A DNA stretch of 58,236 bases, from the NCBI RefSeq assembly GCF_003011965.1, contig NZ_PXWG01000034.1, forward strand, positions 1 through 58,236, written 5' to 3'. Origin of the DNA: Streptosporangium nondiastaticum. Lineage in GTDB: Bacteria; Actinomycetota; Actinomycetes; Streptomycetales; Streptomycetaceae. Numbering within the stretch: position 1 is the stretch's first letter; each line of letters opens with the position of its first letter. The position numbers were made by a program, and so were the translations under genes. Below, piece by piece: positions 8,794 through 18,752 of the stretch. Under the pieces are notes generated by a model. That model did no database searches, had not been told where the DNA came from, and saw only the letters and a list, made by a program, of their open reading frames with translations.

Positions 8794-9951
8794 TCAGCCG
8801 GCGATGCTGATCTTGGGCTCGCCGGACTCGACGCCGTCCTTCTGCATCTGCTCGGCGATCTTCAGGGCTTCCTCGATGAGGGTCTCCACGATCTTCGACT
8901 CGGGCACGGTCTTGATGACCTCACCCTTGACGAAGATCTGGCCCTTGCCATTGCCCGAGGCCACCCCCAGATCGGCCTCTCGCGCCTCGCCCGGACCGTT
9001 CACCACACAGCCCATCACCGCAACGCGCAGCGGCACCTCCATGCCCTCCAGACCGGCACTGACCTGGTCCGCGAGCTTGTACACATCCACCTGCGCACGA
9101 CCGCACGACGGACACGAGACGATCTCCAGCCGGCGCTGACGCAGCCCCAGCGACTCCAGGATCTGCATGCCGACCTTGATCTCCTCCGCCGGCGGCGCCG
9201 ACAGCGAGACCCGGATCGTGTCACCGATACCCTCCGACAACAGCGCACCGAACGCCACCGCCGACTTGATCGTGCCCTGGAACGCGGGACCCGCCTCGGT
9301 CACACCCAGGTGCAGCGGGTAATCGCACTGCGCCGCCAGCTGACGATAGGCGTTGACCATCACCACCGGGTCGTTGTGCTTGACCGAGATCTTGATGTCC
9401 CGGAAACCGTGCTCCTCGAAGAGCGAGGCCTCCCACAGCGCCGACTCCACCAGCGCCTCAGGCGTCGCCTTCCCGTACTTCTGCAGCAGACGCCGGTCCA
9501 GCGACCCCGCGTTCACACCGATCCGGATGGGAGTGCCCGCATCCGAGGCCGCCTTCGCGATCTCCTTGACCTTGTCGTCGAACTGCTTGATGTTGCCCGG
9601 GTTCACCCGAACCGCCGCACACCCGGCATCGATGGCGGCGAAGACGTACTTCGGCTGGAAGTGGATGTCCGCGATCACCGGGATCTGCGACTTCTTCGCG
9701 ATCACCGGCAGCGCATCCGCATCATCCTGCGTGGGGCAGGCCACACGCACGATCTGACAGCCGGACGCCGTCAGCTCAGCGATCTGCTGGAGCGTCGCAC
9801 CGATGTCCGACGTCCTGGTCGTGGTCATCGACTGCACCGAGACCGGTGCGTCGCCTCCGACGGCCACGGAGCCGACCTGGATCTTGCGGCTGACCCTGCG
9901 GTCGGCGAGCTTGATCGGAACGGAGGGCATTCCAAGCGAAATCGCAGTCAT
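8794..9951 (-). CDS. ispG: 4-hydroxy-3-methylbut-2-en-1-yl diphosphate synthase
   Basis: A 385-residue actinobacterial IspG (GcpE), the [4Fe-4S] enzyme that reduces MEcPP to HMBPP in the MEP isoprenoid pathway. The TIM-barrel part is clear ([20 protein letters not shown]). The cluster-binding cysteines lie in [13 protein letters not shown] and in [15 protein letters not shown]. It is downstream of rseP and dxr on the same strand, so two MEP genes are grouped, but a 174-bp gap with a hairpin separates it from rseP and it may have its own promoter. Confidence 0.97.
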   Translation of the reverse strand: MTAISLGMPSVPIKLADRRVSRKIQVGSVAVGGDAPVSVQSMTTTRTSDIGATLQQIAELTASGCQIVRVACPTQDDADALPVIAKKSQIPVIADIHFQPKYVFAAIDAGCAAVRVNPGNIKQFDDKVKEIAKAASDAGTPIRIGVNAGSLDRRLLQKYGKATPEALVESALWEASLFEEHGFRDIKISVKHNDPVVMVNAYRQLAAQCDYPLHLGVTEAGPAFQGTIKSAVAFGALLSEGIGDTIRVSLSAPPAEEIKVGMQILESLGLRQRRLEIVSCPSCGRAQVDVYKLADQVSAGLEGMEVPLRVAVMGCVVNGPGEAREADLGVASGNGKGQIFVKGEVIKTVPESKIVETLIEEALKIAEQMQKDGVESGEPKISIAG

Positions 9952-10066
9952 GTGGCGAGCAACCCCAAGGTGTGAATCAAGGTCCCGAGATCGGCGGGCT
10001 CCGCTTCGAGATTACGGCACCCGGTCCGTTGGAAGCACATCCCACCGCGGAGGCCCCTCAAACGCG

Positions 10067-10097
10067 GGCGACCGGCCACAAACTCCGGCCGGTCGCC
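10067..10097 (-). terminator. Hairpin between rseP and ispG
   Basis: An 11-bp perfect stem, GGCGACCGGCC (10067-10077) with GGCCGGTCGCC (10087-10097), and a 9-nt loop lie about 29 nt past the rseP stop. It suggests that dxr-rseP and ispG are at least partly separate transcripts. Confidence 0.65.
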
Positions 10098-10125
10098 ACA
10101 AACGGGCGTTTGTCCTCACTTCGCG

Positions 10126-11427
10126 CTAGGTGAGCCGCACCGGGTTCACCACGTCCGCGATGAGGACGAGAAGAGTGAAGCAGATGAAGATTCCCGCCAC
10201 CACATAGGCGACCGGCATCAGCTTCGCGACGTCGAACGGTCCCGGGTCGGGGCGGCGGAACACCTTGGCGAAGGCGCGCCGCACGGACTCCCACAGCGCC
10301 CCGGCGATGTGCCCGCCGTCCAGCGGCAGCAGGGGCAGCATGTTGAACAGGAACAGCGAGAGGTTGAAGCCCGCGACCAGGAACAGCATGGTTGCGATCT
10401 GCTGCGACGGCGGGATGTCGAGGTTGAACACCTCGCCGCCGACCCGTGCCGCCCCGACGACGCCCATGGGGGAGTCGGCCTTGCGCTCGCCGCCGTCGAA
10501 CGCGGCGTTCCACAGGTCGGGGATCTTGCTGGGAAGAGCGATCAGCGACTCGACGCCGGACTGCACCATGTCGCCCATACGGTCGACGGACTGGCCGAAG
10601 GTCTGCGGCACCACGCCCGTGGCGGGCGCGAAGCCGAGGAACCCGGCCGTCACGTACTGCCCCTTGATGGGCGCGCCCTTGCTGTCGTACTTCTGGACCT
10701 GGTTGGAGATCAGGTTCGCGCTCAGGGTCTTGCGGACGCCGTCGCGCTCGACCGTGACGGTGGCCGGGCCGGTGGTCCTGCGGATCTCCTTCTGGAGCGT
10801 GGCCCAGTCGTCCGTACGGTGCCCGTTGAAGGCCACGATCTTGTCGCGCGGCTTGAGGCCGGCGGCCTTGGCCGGGGAGTCCGGGTTGCCCTTGCCGCAC
10901 TTGTCGGTCGGGGCGCTGGCGGCGACGACGCACTCGGAGACGGTCGAGACGGTCGTCGTCTGCGTGCTGATCCCGAAGGACATCATCACGCCGAGGAAGA
11001 TCGCGACGGCCAGGACGAGGTTCATGAACGGGCCGGCGAACATCACGATGACGCGCTTCCAGGGCTTGCGCGTGTAGAACAGCCGCGTCTCGTCGCCGGG
11101 CTGGAGCTCCTCGAAGGCGGCCGAGCGGGCGTCCTCGATCATGCCGCGCCACGGCGAGGTGGAGCGGGCGGCGATCCGCCCGTCCGCGCCCGGCGGGAAC
11201 ATGCCGATCATGCGGATGTAGCCGCCGAGCGGGACGGCCTTGATGCCGTACTCGGTCTCGCCCTTCTTCCGCGAGAAGATCGTCGGCCCGAAACCGACCA
11301 TGTACTGCGGCACGCGGATGCCGAAGAGCTTCGCGGTCGACAGGTGGCCGAGCTCATGCCAGGCGATCGAGAACAGCAGGCCCACCACGAAGACGACTAT
11401 CCCGAGGACCGTCATCAGTGTCGTCAT
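10126..11427 (-). CDS. rseP: Site-2 (M50) intramembrane metalloprotease
   Basis: A 433-residue RseP/Rip1-type protease. The zinc motif HELGH is at 24-28 inside the first membrane helix, with the third ligand in [10 protein letters not shown] near the C-terminus. A PDZ domain lies between ([20 protein letters not shown]), and there are two C-terminal helices. Such enzymes cut membrane anti-sigma factors and other single-span proteins. Its ATG overlaps the dxr stop by 4 bp (ATGA), so dxr and rseP are translationally coupled; this dxr-rseP-ispG arrangement is common in actinobacteria. Confidence 0.95.
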   Translation of the reverse strand: MTTLMTVLGIVVFVVGLLFSIAWHELGHLSTAKLFGIRVPQYMVGFGPTIFSRKKGETEYGIKAVPLGGYIRMIGMFPPGADGRIAARSTSPWRGMIEDARSAAFEELQPGDETRLFYTRKPWKRVIVMFAGPFMNLVLAVAIFLGVMMSFGISTQTTTVSTVSECVVAASAPTDKCGKGNPDSPAKAAGLKPRDKIVAFNGHRTDDWATLQKEIRRTTGPATVTVERDGVRKTLSANLISNQVQKYDSKGAPIKGQYVTAGFLGFAPATGVVPQTFGQSVDRMGDMVQSGVESLIALPSKIPDLWNAAFDGGERKADSPMGVVGAARVGGEVFNLDIPPSQQIATMLFLVAGFNLSLFLFNMLPLLPLDGGHIAGALWESVRRAFAKVFRRPDPGPFDVAKLMPVAYVVAGIFICFTLLVLIADVVNPVRLT

Positions 11428-12710
11428 GCGCGGGCCTCCGAGGTCGCCTTCGCGGTACGGGCCGCCGGGGCCGTCCGCGCTGCCAGTTCACGGGCCCGGG
11501 CGCGTGCCCAGGCCTCCGCTTCCAAGACGTCCGCGACGGTGAGACGGGTTCCCGTGGTGGGCGTGCCGTGTTCCGCCACCACCTCCGCGACCGTATCGAC
11601 AATCCCGTTGAACGGCAGCCCGCCGGCGAGGAAGGAGTCGACGCACTCCTCGTTGGCGGCGTTGAAGACGGCGGGCGCCGTGCCGCCCAGCCCGCCGACG
11701 TGCCGGGCGAGCGCGACGGACGGGAAGGCCTCGTCGTCGAGGGGGAAGAACTCCCAGGTGGAGGCCGTGGACCAGTCGAAGGCGGGGGCCGCGTCCGGGA
11801 TCCGCTCCGGCCAGCCGAGACCGATGGCGATCGGGCCGCGCATGTCGGGCGGGGTCGCCTGGGCCAGCGTGGAGCCGTCGGTGAACTCCACCATCGAGTG
11901 GACGTAGGACTGCGGGTGGACGACGACCTCGATGCGGTCGAACGGGATGTCGTACAGCAGGTGTGCCTCGATGACCTCGAGGCCCTTGTTGACGAGGGTG
12001 GCGGAGTTGATCGTGATCACCGGCCCCATGGACCAGGTGGGGTGAGCGAGCGCGTCCCGGGGGGTCACGGAGGCCAGCTCGGCCTTCGTACGGCCCCTGA
12101 AGGGCCCGCCCGAGGCCGTGACGACCAGCTTGCGGACCTCGGCGCGCGTGCCGCCCAGCAGCGCCTGGAAGAGCGCGGCGTGCTCGGAGTCCACGGGGAT
12201 GATCTGCCCGGGCTTGGCGAGGGCCTTGACCAGGGGACCGCCGACGATGAGCGACTCCTTGTTGGCCAGCGCGAGCGTCCGGCCGGCCTCCAGAGCTGCC
12301 AGGGTCGGCGCCAGGCCGATCGAACCGGTGATGCCGTTCAGGACGGTGTGGCACTCGCTGCGGGCCAGCTCGGCGGCCGCCTCGGGCCCCGCGAGGATCT
12401 CGGGCTGCGGCTCCGCCCCGTACTGCGCCGCCAGCGCCTCGCGCAGCGCGGGCACGGTGTCGGTACGGGCAACGGCGACGGTGCGCACCTTCAGCTGCCG
12501 CGCCTGCTCGGCGAGGAGCCCCACGCGGCCGCCGGCGGCCGACAGGCCGGTCACCCGGAACCGGTCGGGGTTGCGGAGCACGAGGTCGATGGCCTGGGTG
12601 CCGATCGAGCCGGTCGAACCGAGGATCACGATCTCGCGCGGTCCGCCCGCGGCGGTGGGGGCGGAGTAGCGCAGATGCGGGTCAGCGAGGGAGTCCGTCA
12701 TGGGCTCCAT
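11424..12710 (-). CDS. dxr: 1-deoxy-D-xylulose 5-phosphate reductoisomerase
   Basis: About 428 residues. The NADPH fold starts with [23 protein letters not shown] and [13 protein letters not shown] carry metal- and substrate-binding residues, and TASGGPFRG plus [17 protein letters not shown] are the active-site segments. It makes MEP, the committed step of the MEP pathway. The ATG at 12710 has AGAGG six bases upstream; a second ATG nine bases later is possible. The longer open frame (to 13220) runs into the acyl-CoA dehydrogenase gene and is not credible. Confidence 0.96.
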   Translation of the reverse strand: MEPMTDSLADPHLRYSAPTAAGGPREIVILGSTGSIGTQAIDLVLRNPDRFRVTGLSAAGGRVGLLAEQARQLKVRTVAVARTDTVPALREALAAQYGAEPQPEILAGPEAAAELARSECHTVLNGITGSIGLAPTLAALEAGRTLALANKESLIVGGPLVKALAKPGQIIPVDSEHAALFQALLGGTRAEVRKLVVTASGGPFRGRTKAELASVTPRDALAHPTWSMGPVITINSATLVNKGLEVIEAHLLYDIPFDRIEVVVHPQSYVHSMVEFTDGSTLAQATPPDMRGPIAIGLGWPERIPDAAPAFDWSTASTWEFFPLDDEAFPSVALARHVGGLGGTAPAVFNAANEECVDSFLAGGLPFNGIVDTVAEVVAEHGTPTTGTRLTVADVLEAEAWARARARELAARTAPAARTAKATSEARA

Positions 12711-12727
12711 TGTTGCCTCTTCCGCGC

Positions 12728-12760
12728 GGAGGGCGGACAGGGAGCCCCTGTCCGCCCTCC
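12728..12760 (-). terminator. Perfect 15-bp hairpin just upstream of dxr
   Basis: GGAGGGCGGACAGGG (12728-12742) pairs perfectly with CCCTGTCCGCCCTCC (12746-12760) around a 3-nt loop. It lies 18 nt upstream of the dxr start and would end transcription arriving from the acyl-CoA dehydrogenase gene. If dxr starts transcription further upstream, it would instead be a leader structure. Confidence 0.7.
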
Positions 12761-12775
12761 GTGGGGTGACATCCG

Positions 12776-12948
12776 CATGGGGCGGGACACGCCCGCACGG
12801 GGCGGTGAAGCTGCCGCATGAGGCGGTGAGGGTGCCGCATGAGGCGGAGGAGCATCGCGTGAGGCACGGAACACCCGCATGAGGCGGAGCGGCGCCGCAT
12901 GGGGCGCCGAAGCGCCCGCATGAGGCGGCGGGACTCAGCGGATGGGGC
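12776..12948 (+). repeat. Phased CATGAGGC array (20-21 bp period)
   Basis: Eight cores in one orientation start at 12776, 12796, 12817, 12838, 12858, 12878, 12898 and 12919, and a ninth (GATGGGGC) at 12941 falls in the last codons of the acyl-CoA dehydrogenase gene. The steps are 20, 21, 21, 20, 20, 20, 21 and 22 bp. Four cores are exact CATGAGGC; the rest are CATGGGGC, CACGGGGC, CGTGAGGC or GATGGGGC. The bases between cores are not conserved. Confidence 0.9.
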
Positions 12949-14869
12949 GGTGGACGTTGTCCGTCTTGGCGGGGCCGGGGGTGGCGTCCGCGATCCAGGG
13001 GCCGTCGCCGCTGGGGTCGAGGATGCCGGCCTCGAGCCACTCGTACGCCCCGGACATCACGCCGGAGACGACCTTGCGGTCGAGATCGTCGGTGTTGGTC
13101 CACAGCCGCCCGAAGAGCTCCTCGACGCGGATCCGGGCCTGACGGCAGAAGGCGTCGGCGAGCTCGTACGCTTCCGCCCCGTGCTCGCCCTCGGCACGCA
13201 GCCGCTCCGCGCGGACGCATGCCGCGCTCATCGCGAAGAGCTCCGCGCCGATGTCGACGATGCGGCCCAGGAAGCCCTGCTTGGTCTCCATGCGCCCCTG
13301 CCAGCGCGACATGGCGTAGAAGGTGGAGCGCGCGAGTTTGCGCGACGACCGCTCCACGTAGCGCAGGTGGGTGGCGAGGTCGCGGTGACCGGAGGGGTGG
13401 AACTCGGCGTAGGTACGCGGGAGCTGCCCGGGCCCGGTGACCAGCTTGGGCAGCCAGCGGGCGTAGAAGCCCCCTGCGCGGGCGCCTGCGCGGGCCTTGT
13501 CGCCCAGGGACTTCTCGGGGTCGATGAGGTCGCCCGCGACGGAGAGGTGGGCGTCCACGGCCTCACGGGCGATCAGCAGGTGCATGATCTCCGTGGAGCC
13601 CTCGAAGATGCGGTTGATGCGGGCGTCGCGCAGCATCTGCTCGGCGGGCACCGCGCGCTCGCCCCGTGCGGCGAGCGAGGCGGCGCTCTCGTAGCCCCGT
13701 CCGCCGCGGATCTGCACGAGCTCGTCGGTCATCAGCCAGGCCATCTCGCTGGCGTACAGCTTCGCGAGGGCGGCCTCGATGCGGATGTCGTTGCGGTCCT
13801 CGTCGGCCATCTGGCCCGACAGGTCGAGGACGGCCTCCAGGGCGAAGGTCGTCGCGGCGATGAAGGAGATCTTCGAGCCGACCGCCTCGTGCCGGGCGAT
13901 GGGCTTGCCCCACTGCTCGCGTGCCGTGGACCACTCGCGGGCGATCTTCAGCGCCCACTTGCCGCCGGCGACGCACATGGCGGGGATGGACAGCCGGCCG
14001 GTGTTGAGCGTCGTCAGGGCGATCTTGAGGCCGGAGCCCTCGGGGCCGATGCGGTTGGCGGCGGGGACGCGCACCTGGTGGAAGCGCGTGACGCCGTTCT
14101 CGATGCCGCGCAGGCCCATGAAGGCGTTGCGCTGTTCGACGGTGACGCCTTCGGCCGTGGCCTCCACCACGAAGGCCGTGATGCCGCCCTTGTGGCCCTC
14201 GCTCTTGGGCACCCGCGCCATGACGACCAGCAGGTCGGCGACGACGCCGTTGGTGGTCCAGAGCTTGACCCCGTCGAGGATGTAGTCGTCGCCGTCGGGG
14301 ACCGCGGAGGTCGCGAGGCGCGCGGGGTCGGAGCCGACGTCGGGCTCGGTGAGCAGGAAGGCCGAGATGTCGGTACGGGCGCAGCGCGGCAGGAACGTCT
14401 CCTTCTGCTGCTGCGTGCCGAAGAGCTTGAGCGGCTGCGGGACGCCGATGGACTGGTGGGCGGAGAGCAGCGCGCCGACGGCGGGGCTGACGGAGCCGAC
14501 GACGGCGAGGGCCTTGTTGTAGTAGACCGAGGTGAGTCCCAGGCCCCCGTACTTGGTGTCGATCTTCATGCCGAGGGCGCCGAGCTCCTTGAGCCCGTTC
14601 ACCGTCTCGTCCGGGATCCTCGCCTCCCGCTCGATGCGGGCGGGGTCGATGCGGGTCTCGCAGAAGTCGCGGAGCTTGGCGAGGAACTCCTCGCCGCGCC
14701 GTACGTCCTCCAGGGCCGGGGTCGGGTGCGGGTGGATCAGATCGAGGCGGAACCGGCCGAGGAAGAGTTCCTTGGCGAAACTGGGCTTCTTCCAGTCCTG
14801 CTCCCGGGCCGCTTCGGCGACCTGGCGTGCTTCGCGCTCGGAGACCGGTCGTACGGATGGTGCGGTCAT
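12935..14869 (-). CDS. Acyl-CoA dehydrogenase, VLCAD/ACAD9-like
   Basis: 644 residues, longer than ordinary acyl-CoA dehydrogenases (about 380) and matching the very-long-chain type with an added C-terminal helical domain. It has the FAD/substrate motifs [15 protein letters not shown] and [19 protein letters not shown], the [19 protein letters not shown] block, and [21 protein letters not shown], whose Glu is the expected catalytic base. It carries out the first step of fatty acid beta-oxidation. A TetR-type dyad lies 32-65 bp upstream, so repression lifted by an acyl-CoA or fatty acid is likely. The start ATG is at 14869. Confidence 0.92.
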   Translation of the reverse strand: MTAPSVRPVSEREARQVAEAAREQDWKKPSFAKELFLGRFRLDLIHPHPTPALEDVRRGEEFLAKLRDFCETRIDPARIEREARIPDETVNGLKELGALGMKIDTKYGGLGLTSVYYNKALAVVGSVSPAVGALLSAHQSIGVPQPLKLFGTQQQKETFLPRCARTDISAFLLTEPDVGSDPARLATSAVPDGDDYILDGVKLWTTNGVVADLLVVMARVPKSEGHKGGITAFVVEATAEGVTVEQRNAFMGLRGIENGVTRFHQVRVPAANRIGPEGSGLKIALTTLNTGRLSIPAMCVAGGKWALKIAREWSTAREQWGKPIARHEAVGSKISFIAATTFALEAVLDLSGQMADEDRNDIRIEAALAKLYASEMAWLMTDELVQIRGGRGYESAASLAARGERAVPAEQMLRDARINRIFEGSTEIMHLLIAREAVDAHLSVAGDLIDPEKSLGDKARAGARAGGFYARWLPKLVTGPGQLPRTYAEFHPSGHRDLATHLRYVERSSRKLARSTFYAMSRWQGRMETKQGFLGRIVDIGAELFAMSAACVRAERLRAEGEHGAEAYELADAFCRQARIRVEELFGRLWTNTDDLDRKVVSGVMSGAYEWLEAGILDPSGDGPWIADATPGPAKTDNVHRPIR

Positions 14870-14900
14870 GAGGCACCTCGCCGCTTCAGTCGGGGCCGTC

Positions 14901-14934
14901 CCGGTCGGCTACCGACCGGTACTACTGGACCGTA
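14901..14934. promoter_or_regulatory. TetR-type operator upstream of acyl-CoA dehydrogenase
   Basis: CCGGTCGGCTACCGACCGG (14901-14919) is a perfect 8-bp dyad about a 3-bp centre. It overlaps a second, looser dyad at 14910-14934 (9 of 12 pairs) built on the same TACCGACCGGTA half. It lies 32-65 bp before the acyl-CoA dehydrogenase start, a usual place for a repressor site. The repressor gene is not in the window. Confidence 0.6.
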
Positions 14935-15033
14935 TGTACCCGATCCTCCCGGCATCTACCAGACCTCGCGCAACGATCCGGTCCGGGCGGGCGGGGCACG
15001 GAGCCTTGCCACAGGCACGTGGGGCCTTCGCCG

Positions 15034-15122
15034 CATGAGGCGGGGCATGGGGCCGGTGTGCGGGGTACTGGACCGCGGCGGCATGAGCCCATGTGACCCG
15101 CACAGCGTAGGCGTGAGGCGGG
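15034..15122 (+). repeat. CATGAGGC elements upstream of acyl-CoA dehydrogenase
   Basis: An exact core at 15034 and CATGGGGC at 15046, with a CGTGAGGC variant near 15112, lie in the 277-bp gap between the response regulator stop and the acyl-CoA dehydrogenase start. Apart from the operator, nothing else is recognisable in this gap. Confidence 0.65.
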
Positions 15123-15146
15123 GCTCGGGCGGGGGCCCGGAGCCGC

Positions 15147-15872
15147 TCAGTTTCCCGTGCCGGGGACCACGAGGCCGTTCTCGTAGGCGACGACGACCGC
15201 TTGCGCGCGGCTGCACAGGCCGAGCTTCGCCATGGCACGGTTGAGGTGCGTCTTGACGGTGGCCTCGCTGATCACGAGTTCGGCGGCGATCTCCGCGTTG
15301 GACAGGCCTCGTGCGGTGTGCCGCAGCACCTCGAGCTCGCGGCTGGTGAGCGCGTCGAGGGCCGTTCCGGGCGGGGCGGAGGGGCTCGCTTCCGCCCGCC
15401 GGGTGAAGGCCTCGACGAGGCGGCGGGTGACGCTGGGGGCGAAGAGCGTGTCACCCCCGGCGACCGCCGTGACGGCGGCCAGGAGCCGCTGCGGCCCCGC
15501 GTCCTTGAGCAGGAAGCCGGCAGCGCCGGCGCGCAGGGCCGCGTACACGTACTCGTCGAGGTCGAAGGTGGTCAGCACCAGGACACGGGGCGCGGGGGGC
15601 GGTGCGTCGCACAGGATCCGTTCCGTGGCGGTGATGCCGCTGAGGTCGGGCATCCGGATGTCCATGAGGATCACGTCGGGCCGGTGCTCGGCGGCGAGCG
15701 CCACGGCCTCCTCGCCGCCGGACGCCTCGGCGACGACCTCCATGCCGGGGGCAGCGCGCAGCAGTGCGGCGACACCGGCGCGGATGAGGACCTGGTCGTC
15801 CACGACGAGGACGCGTATGTCCCCCGTGCCGCCCGCCTCAGGCGCCTGCGCCCCGCCCGCCTTCCCCGTCAT
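15147..15872 (-). CDS. NarL/FixJ-type response regulator
   Basis: A 241-residue response regulator. The receiver domain (about 19-135) has VLVVDDQVLIRAG, the phospho-acceptor Asp in PDVILMDIRMPD (about D71), the Thr of LVLTTFD and the Lys of GFLLKDAG. A LuxR-type helix-turn-helix follows (LTSRELEVLRHTARGLSNAE, VISEATVKTHLNRAMAKL). It overlaps the upstream histidine kinase by 35 bp, so the two form a co-translated pair. The stimulus and target genes are not evident from sequence. Confidence 0.93.
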   Translation of the reverse strand: MTGKAGGAQAPEAGGTGDIRVLVVDDQVLIRAGVAALLRAAPGMEVVAEASGGEEAVALAAEHRPDVILMDIRMPDLSGITATERILCDAPPPAPRVLVLTTFDLDEYVYAALRAGAAGFLLKDAGPQRLLAAVTAVAGGDTLFAPSVTRRLVEAFTRRAEASPSAPPGTALDALTSRELEVLRHTARGLSNAEIAAELVISEATVKTHLNRAMAKLGLCSRAQAVVVAYENGLVVPGTGN

Positions 15873-17100
15873 CCCCTGCCGTCCCTCTCCCGCGCGCCGC
15901 CGGCTGCAAGGGAAGGGTGAGCCGGACCTCGAACCCGCCCTCGTCCCGCGGTCCTGCCGCCAGGGTTCCCCCGTAGATCCTGGCGCGCTCGCGCATGCCG
16001 ATCAACCCGTGCCCGCCCGACGGAACCGGGATGGCCGGAACGTTTCCCCGCCCGTCGTCGGTGACCCGGACCGACAGCTGGTGCGGCAGGAACGCGATGC
16101 GGACCGTGGCCCGCGCGGGGCGGGCGTGCTTGATGACGTTGGTCAGTGCCTCCTGGACGACGCGGTACGCGCACAGGTCCGGTCCCTGGGCGAGCGGGCG
16201 CCGCTCCCCCACGATCTGCAGCTCCACTTCCACGCCTGCCGCCCTTACGCGCGCCGCCATGTCCTGGAGCCGGTCCAGCCCGGGCGTGGGCTGGTAAGGG
16301 CCTTCCTCGCCGACGCTCTCCCCAGTGCCCTCGGGGCCGACGCGCAGCACGGCCAAGAGCCGGCGCAGTTCCTCCAGTGCCTCGCCGCTGGCGGCCGAGA
16401 TAGTGCCGAGCGCCCCATGGGCGGTGCCGGGATCGGCCGTGAAGACGTATTGGGCGAGCCCTGCCTGAACGGAGATCACCGACATGTGGTGGGCGACCAC
16501 GTCGTGCAGTTCGCGGGCGATGCGGACGCGCTCCTCGGCGACGGCACGGCGGGCGTTCTCCTCGCGCTCGCGCCGCAGCTGCTCGGTCAGCTCGGAGAGG
16601 GTGCGGTTGCGGGCGCCCAGCTTGCGGGCGTTGTCGCCGAACTTCCACATGATGAACGGCACGACGAGCGCCTGGGCGATGGCCGTCGTCGGGGCGTTGC
16701 TGCCGGAGAGCAGCGCCCCCGCCACCCACACGGCGGCGAAGGCGGCTCCGCAGGCCGCGGCCTGGACCGTGCGGCGCATGGACGCGACCGTGTAGAGCGC
16801 CAGCATCAGAGCCGCGCTGTTGACGACCGGCCAGAACCCCGCGGCGATGTACCACAGCCACAGGGCCGCGGCACTGGTGAAGACCGCCACGGGGGCGCTG
16901 CGGCGGGCGGCGAGCAGGAGGTTGATGACGCAGATCAGCGTGTAGCCGAGGGCGTCGGGCCGGTCCCAGGACCAGCCTTCCGGCGGGCGTTCACCGGCGA
17001 GCAGCAGCGCTACGGCGGTGAGCCCCGCCGCCAGCGGCACGTCCAGTGCCGCCCTCGGCCGGCCCGCAACCTGCCCTCGTAGCGCCCGCACGGTCCGCAT
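15838..17100 (-). CDS. NarL-type sensor histidine kinase
   Basis: About 420 residues from the ATG at 17100; an in-frame ATG at 17136 would add 12 residues and neither start has a strong ribosome site. The N-terminal half holds about five or six hydrophobic helices (PLAAGLTAVALLLAG, AAALWLWYIAAGF) without a large extracellular loop, so it probably senses within the membrane. A coiled coil leads into the HisKA_3 box ARELHDVVAHHMS (His at about 199) and then an HATPase with DDGRGN and GHGLIGMRERARIYGG. It pairs with the overlapping response regulator. Confidence 0.92.
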   Translation of the reverse strand: MRTVRALRGQVAGRPRAALDVPLAAGLTAVALLLAGERPPEGWSWDRPDALGYTLICVINLLLAARRSAPVAVFTSAAALWLWYIAAGFWPVVNSAALMLALYTVASMRRTVQAAACGAAFAAVWVAGALLSGSNAPTTAIAQALVVPFIMWKFGDNARKLGARNRTLSELTEQLRREREENARRAVAEERVRIARELHDVVAHHMSVISVQAGLAQYVFTADPGTAHGALGTISAASGEALEELRRLLAVLRVGPEGTGESVGEEGPYQPTPGLDRLQDMAARVRAAGVEVELQIVGERRPLAQGPDLCAYRVVQEALTNVIKHARPARATVRIAFLPHQLSVRVTDDGRGNVPAIPVPSGGHGLIGMRERARIYGGTLAAGPRDEGGFEVRLTLPLQPAARGRGTAGDDGEGGRGAGA

Positions 17101-17585
17101 CGCCGCAGCGTAGCCATCCCGGGGACGGCTCGGCATCGGTCAGGCGGAGGCTGTCCCGCCTACCGCGCTGGTTGGAGACCGCCGAGCGGCTGCTGCGCGG
17201 GTTGAGGGCGGAATTCCACCCGTTACGGGACGACCGGCGCGCACGCGGTCCGTACCGTCGGTGAGGTCGGCCCGGCATCGGTCACGGGGGACGGGCCGAC
17301 GGGACGGGGGAACCACGGGGAACGCAGTGCGCTCCGTGCTCCGTGCTCCGGCACGGGGCTGCGGGGCGCACTGTGTGGATGCGGGACGGCTGGATGACGG
17401 CATGAGGCGGCGGCACCGAGGCGCCTCATGGCGCCGCATGGGGCGACGGCCCTGAGGCCCCGGCACGGGACGGCTCGGAGCCGGCATGGGGCCGCCTGGC
17501 GCGCCGTACAGGCGCATGAGGCGGCGCCGCATGAGGCCCCGTTGCTCGCCGCATGAGGCAGGAAATGCCGACGGACATGCAGCGG
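17101..17585. repeat. Gap with five CATGAGGC elements upstream of the kinase
   Basis: This 485-bp gap between the kinase start and the oxidoreductase stop shows no supported ORF. The half near the kinase should contain its promoter. The rest holds exact cores at 17401, 17423 (inverse), 17515, 17530 and 17552, and CATGGGGC variants near 17437 and 17484. Confidence 0.75.
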
Positions 17586-18545
17586 TCAGTCGCCGACGGT
17601 CAGCACGATCTTCCCGGAGGTGCGGCCCGTCTCCCCCAGCTCGTGCGCCTTGGCCGCCTCGGCGAGGGGCAGGACGGCGGCGATCTCCGTGCGGAGCCGT
17701 CCGGACTCGACGAGCTCGCTGATGCCCTGCAGGCCGGCGAGGTCGGGCTCGACCATCATGCGCACGGCGCGGATGCCGCGTTCGCGGGCCTCGGCCATGA
17801 TCGGCTCCTGCAGGGGGAGCAGCGAGACGAGGGTGCCGCCGGGGCGCAGGGTGCGCAGGGAGCGGGCCGGGTAGTCACCGCTGATGGACTCCACGACGAC
17901 GTCGAGGTCTTCCAGCTCCTCGGCGAAGTCCTGCTCGCGGTAGTCGATGAGTTCGTCGGCGCCGAGGCTGCGCAGGAAGTCGTGCTTGGCGGCGCCGGCC
18001 GTGCCGATGACGTACGCGCCCCGGGCCTTGGCGATCTGCACGGCCAGGTGGCCGACGCCGCCCGCTGCCGCATGGATGAGGACACGCTGACCCTCCGTGA
18101 CCCGGGCGGTGTCGACGACGGCCTGCCAGGCGGTGAGGGCCGCGAGGGGCAGGGCTGCGGCCTGCACGTGGTCGAGGCCCCGGGGCTTGGGGGCGAAGTG
18201 CCGGGAGGGCGCGGCGACGTACTCGGCGTAAGCGCCCGCCGGGTGCGGGAAGCGCGGCATGCCGTAGACCTCGTCACCCGGGGCGTACAGGGTCACGCCG
18301 TCGCCGACCGCATCGACCACGCCCGAGACGTCGAAGCCGAGACCGAAGGGCGGGACCTGGCCCGAGTAGTAGTAGCCACGTGCTCGGGTCTTCCAGTCGG
18401 CCGGGTTGACCCCTGCGGCCCGTACCCGCACCAGGATCTCGGTGGGGCCCGGCACGGGGCGGTCGGTCTCGACCAGCTGCAGCACCTCGGGGCCGCCTGC
18501 GGTCTCCTGGCGGATGGCGTGCATGCGGGTGGGGGTGGCGGCCAT
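17586..18545 (-). CDS. NADP-dependent quinone oxidoreductase-type dehydrogenase
   Basis: 319 residues from the ATG at 18545, which has a good AAGGAG seven to eight bases upstream; the longer frame starting at 18614 lacks one. It is a zinc-free medium-chain dehydrogenase. It has a GroES-like N-terminal fold (VRVRAAGVNPADWKTRARGY), the dinucleotide motif HAAAGGVGHLAVQIAKARGA, and no zinc-binding cysteine cluster. Members reduce quinones or enones with NADPH. The substrate is not predictable. A single gene on the minus strand. Confidence 0.88.
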   Translation of the reverse strand: MAATPTRMHAIRQETAGGPEVLQLVETDRPVPGPTEILVRVRAAGVNPADWKTRARGYYYSGQVPPFGLGFDVSGVVDAVGDGVTLYAPGDEVYGMPRFPHPAGAYAEYVAAPSRHFAPKPRGLDHVQAAALPLAALTAWQAVVDTARVTEGQRVLIHAAAGGVGHLAVQIAKARGAYVIGTAGAAKHDFLRSLGADELIDYREQDFAEELEDLDVVVESISGDYPARSLRTLRPGGTLVSLLPLQEPIMAEARERGIRAVRMMVEPDLAGLQGISELVESGRLRTEIAAVLPLAEAAKAHELGETGRTSGKIVLTVGD

Positions 18546-18681
18546 GGTGGTGCTCCTTGCAGTCGTGCCGTTCGGTTCGATGTCCCCAAGATTCGCGGAG
18601 ATCGTGTACGGCAACGAGTGGCCTGACTGCCATGGTTCGCCAGGATCGGGCCAGAGGTGGGGAGCCGTGGCCGGGAACGCC

Positions 18682-18718
18682 GACGGCCGGGGCGCGCTTC
18701 ATGCGCGTCCCGGCCGTC
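18682..18718 (-). terminator. Terminator after the PucR-linked aldehyde dehydrogenase
   Basis: A 16-bp stem with one mismatch, GACGGCCGGGGCGCGC against GCGCGTCCCGGCCGTC, with a TTCAT loop, begins 35 nt past the aldehyde dehydrogenase stop. Confidence 0.75.
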
Positions 18719-18752
18719 CGGTGAACTCTGCCGCCTGCAGGCGGGCTCTTTG

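Noticed and set aside
7192..9975. A 927-codon plus-strand ORF
   Set aside because: It lies opposite ispG and two GNAT genes, and its translation is Gly/Arg/Asp-rich without any domain. It is a GC-driven antisense shadow.
12776..12948. CRISPR array
   Set aside because: The conserved core is only 8-13 bp, the period is 20-21 bp, and no cas genes are near. CRISPR repeats are longer and much more uniform.
12899..15244. A 781-codon plus-strand ORF opposite the acyl-CoA dehydrogenase
   Set aside because: The minus-strand frame encodes a complete, recognisable enzyme; the plus-strand product is low complexity.
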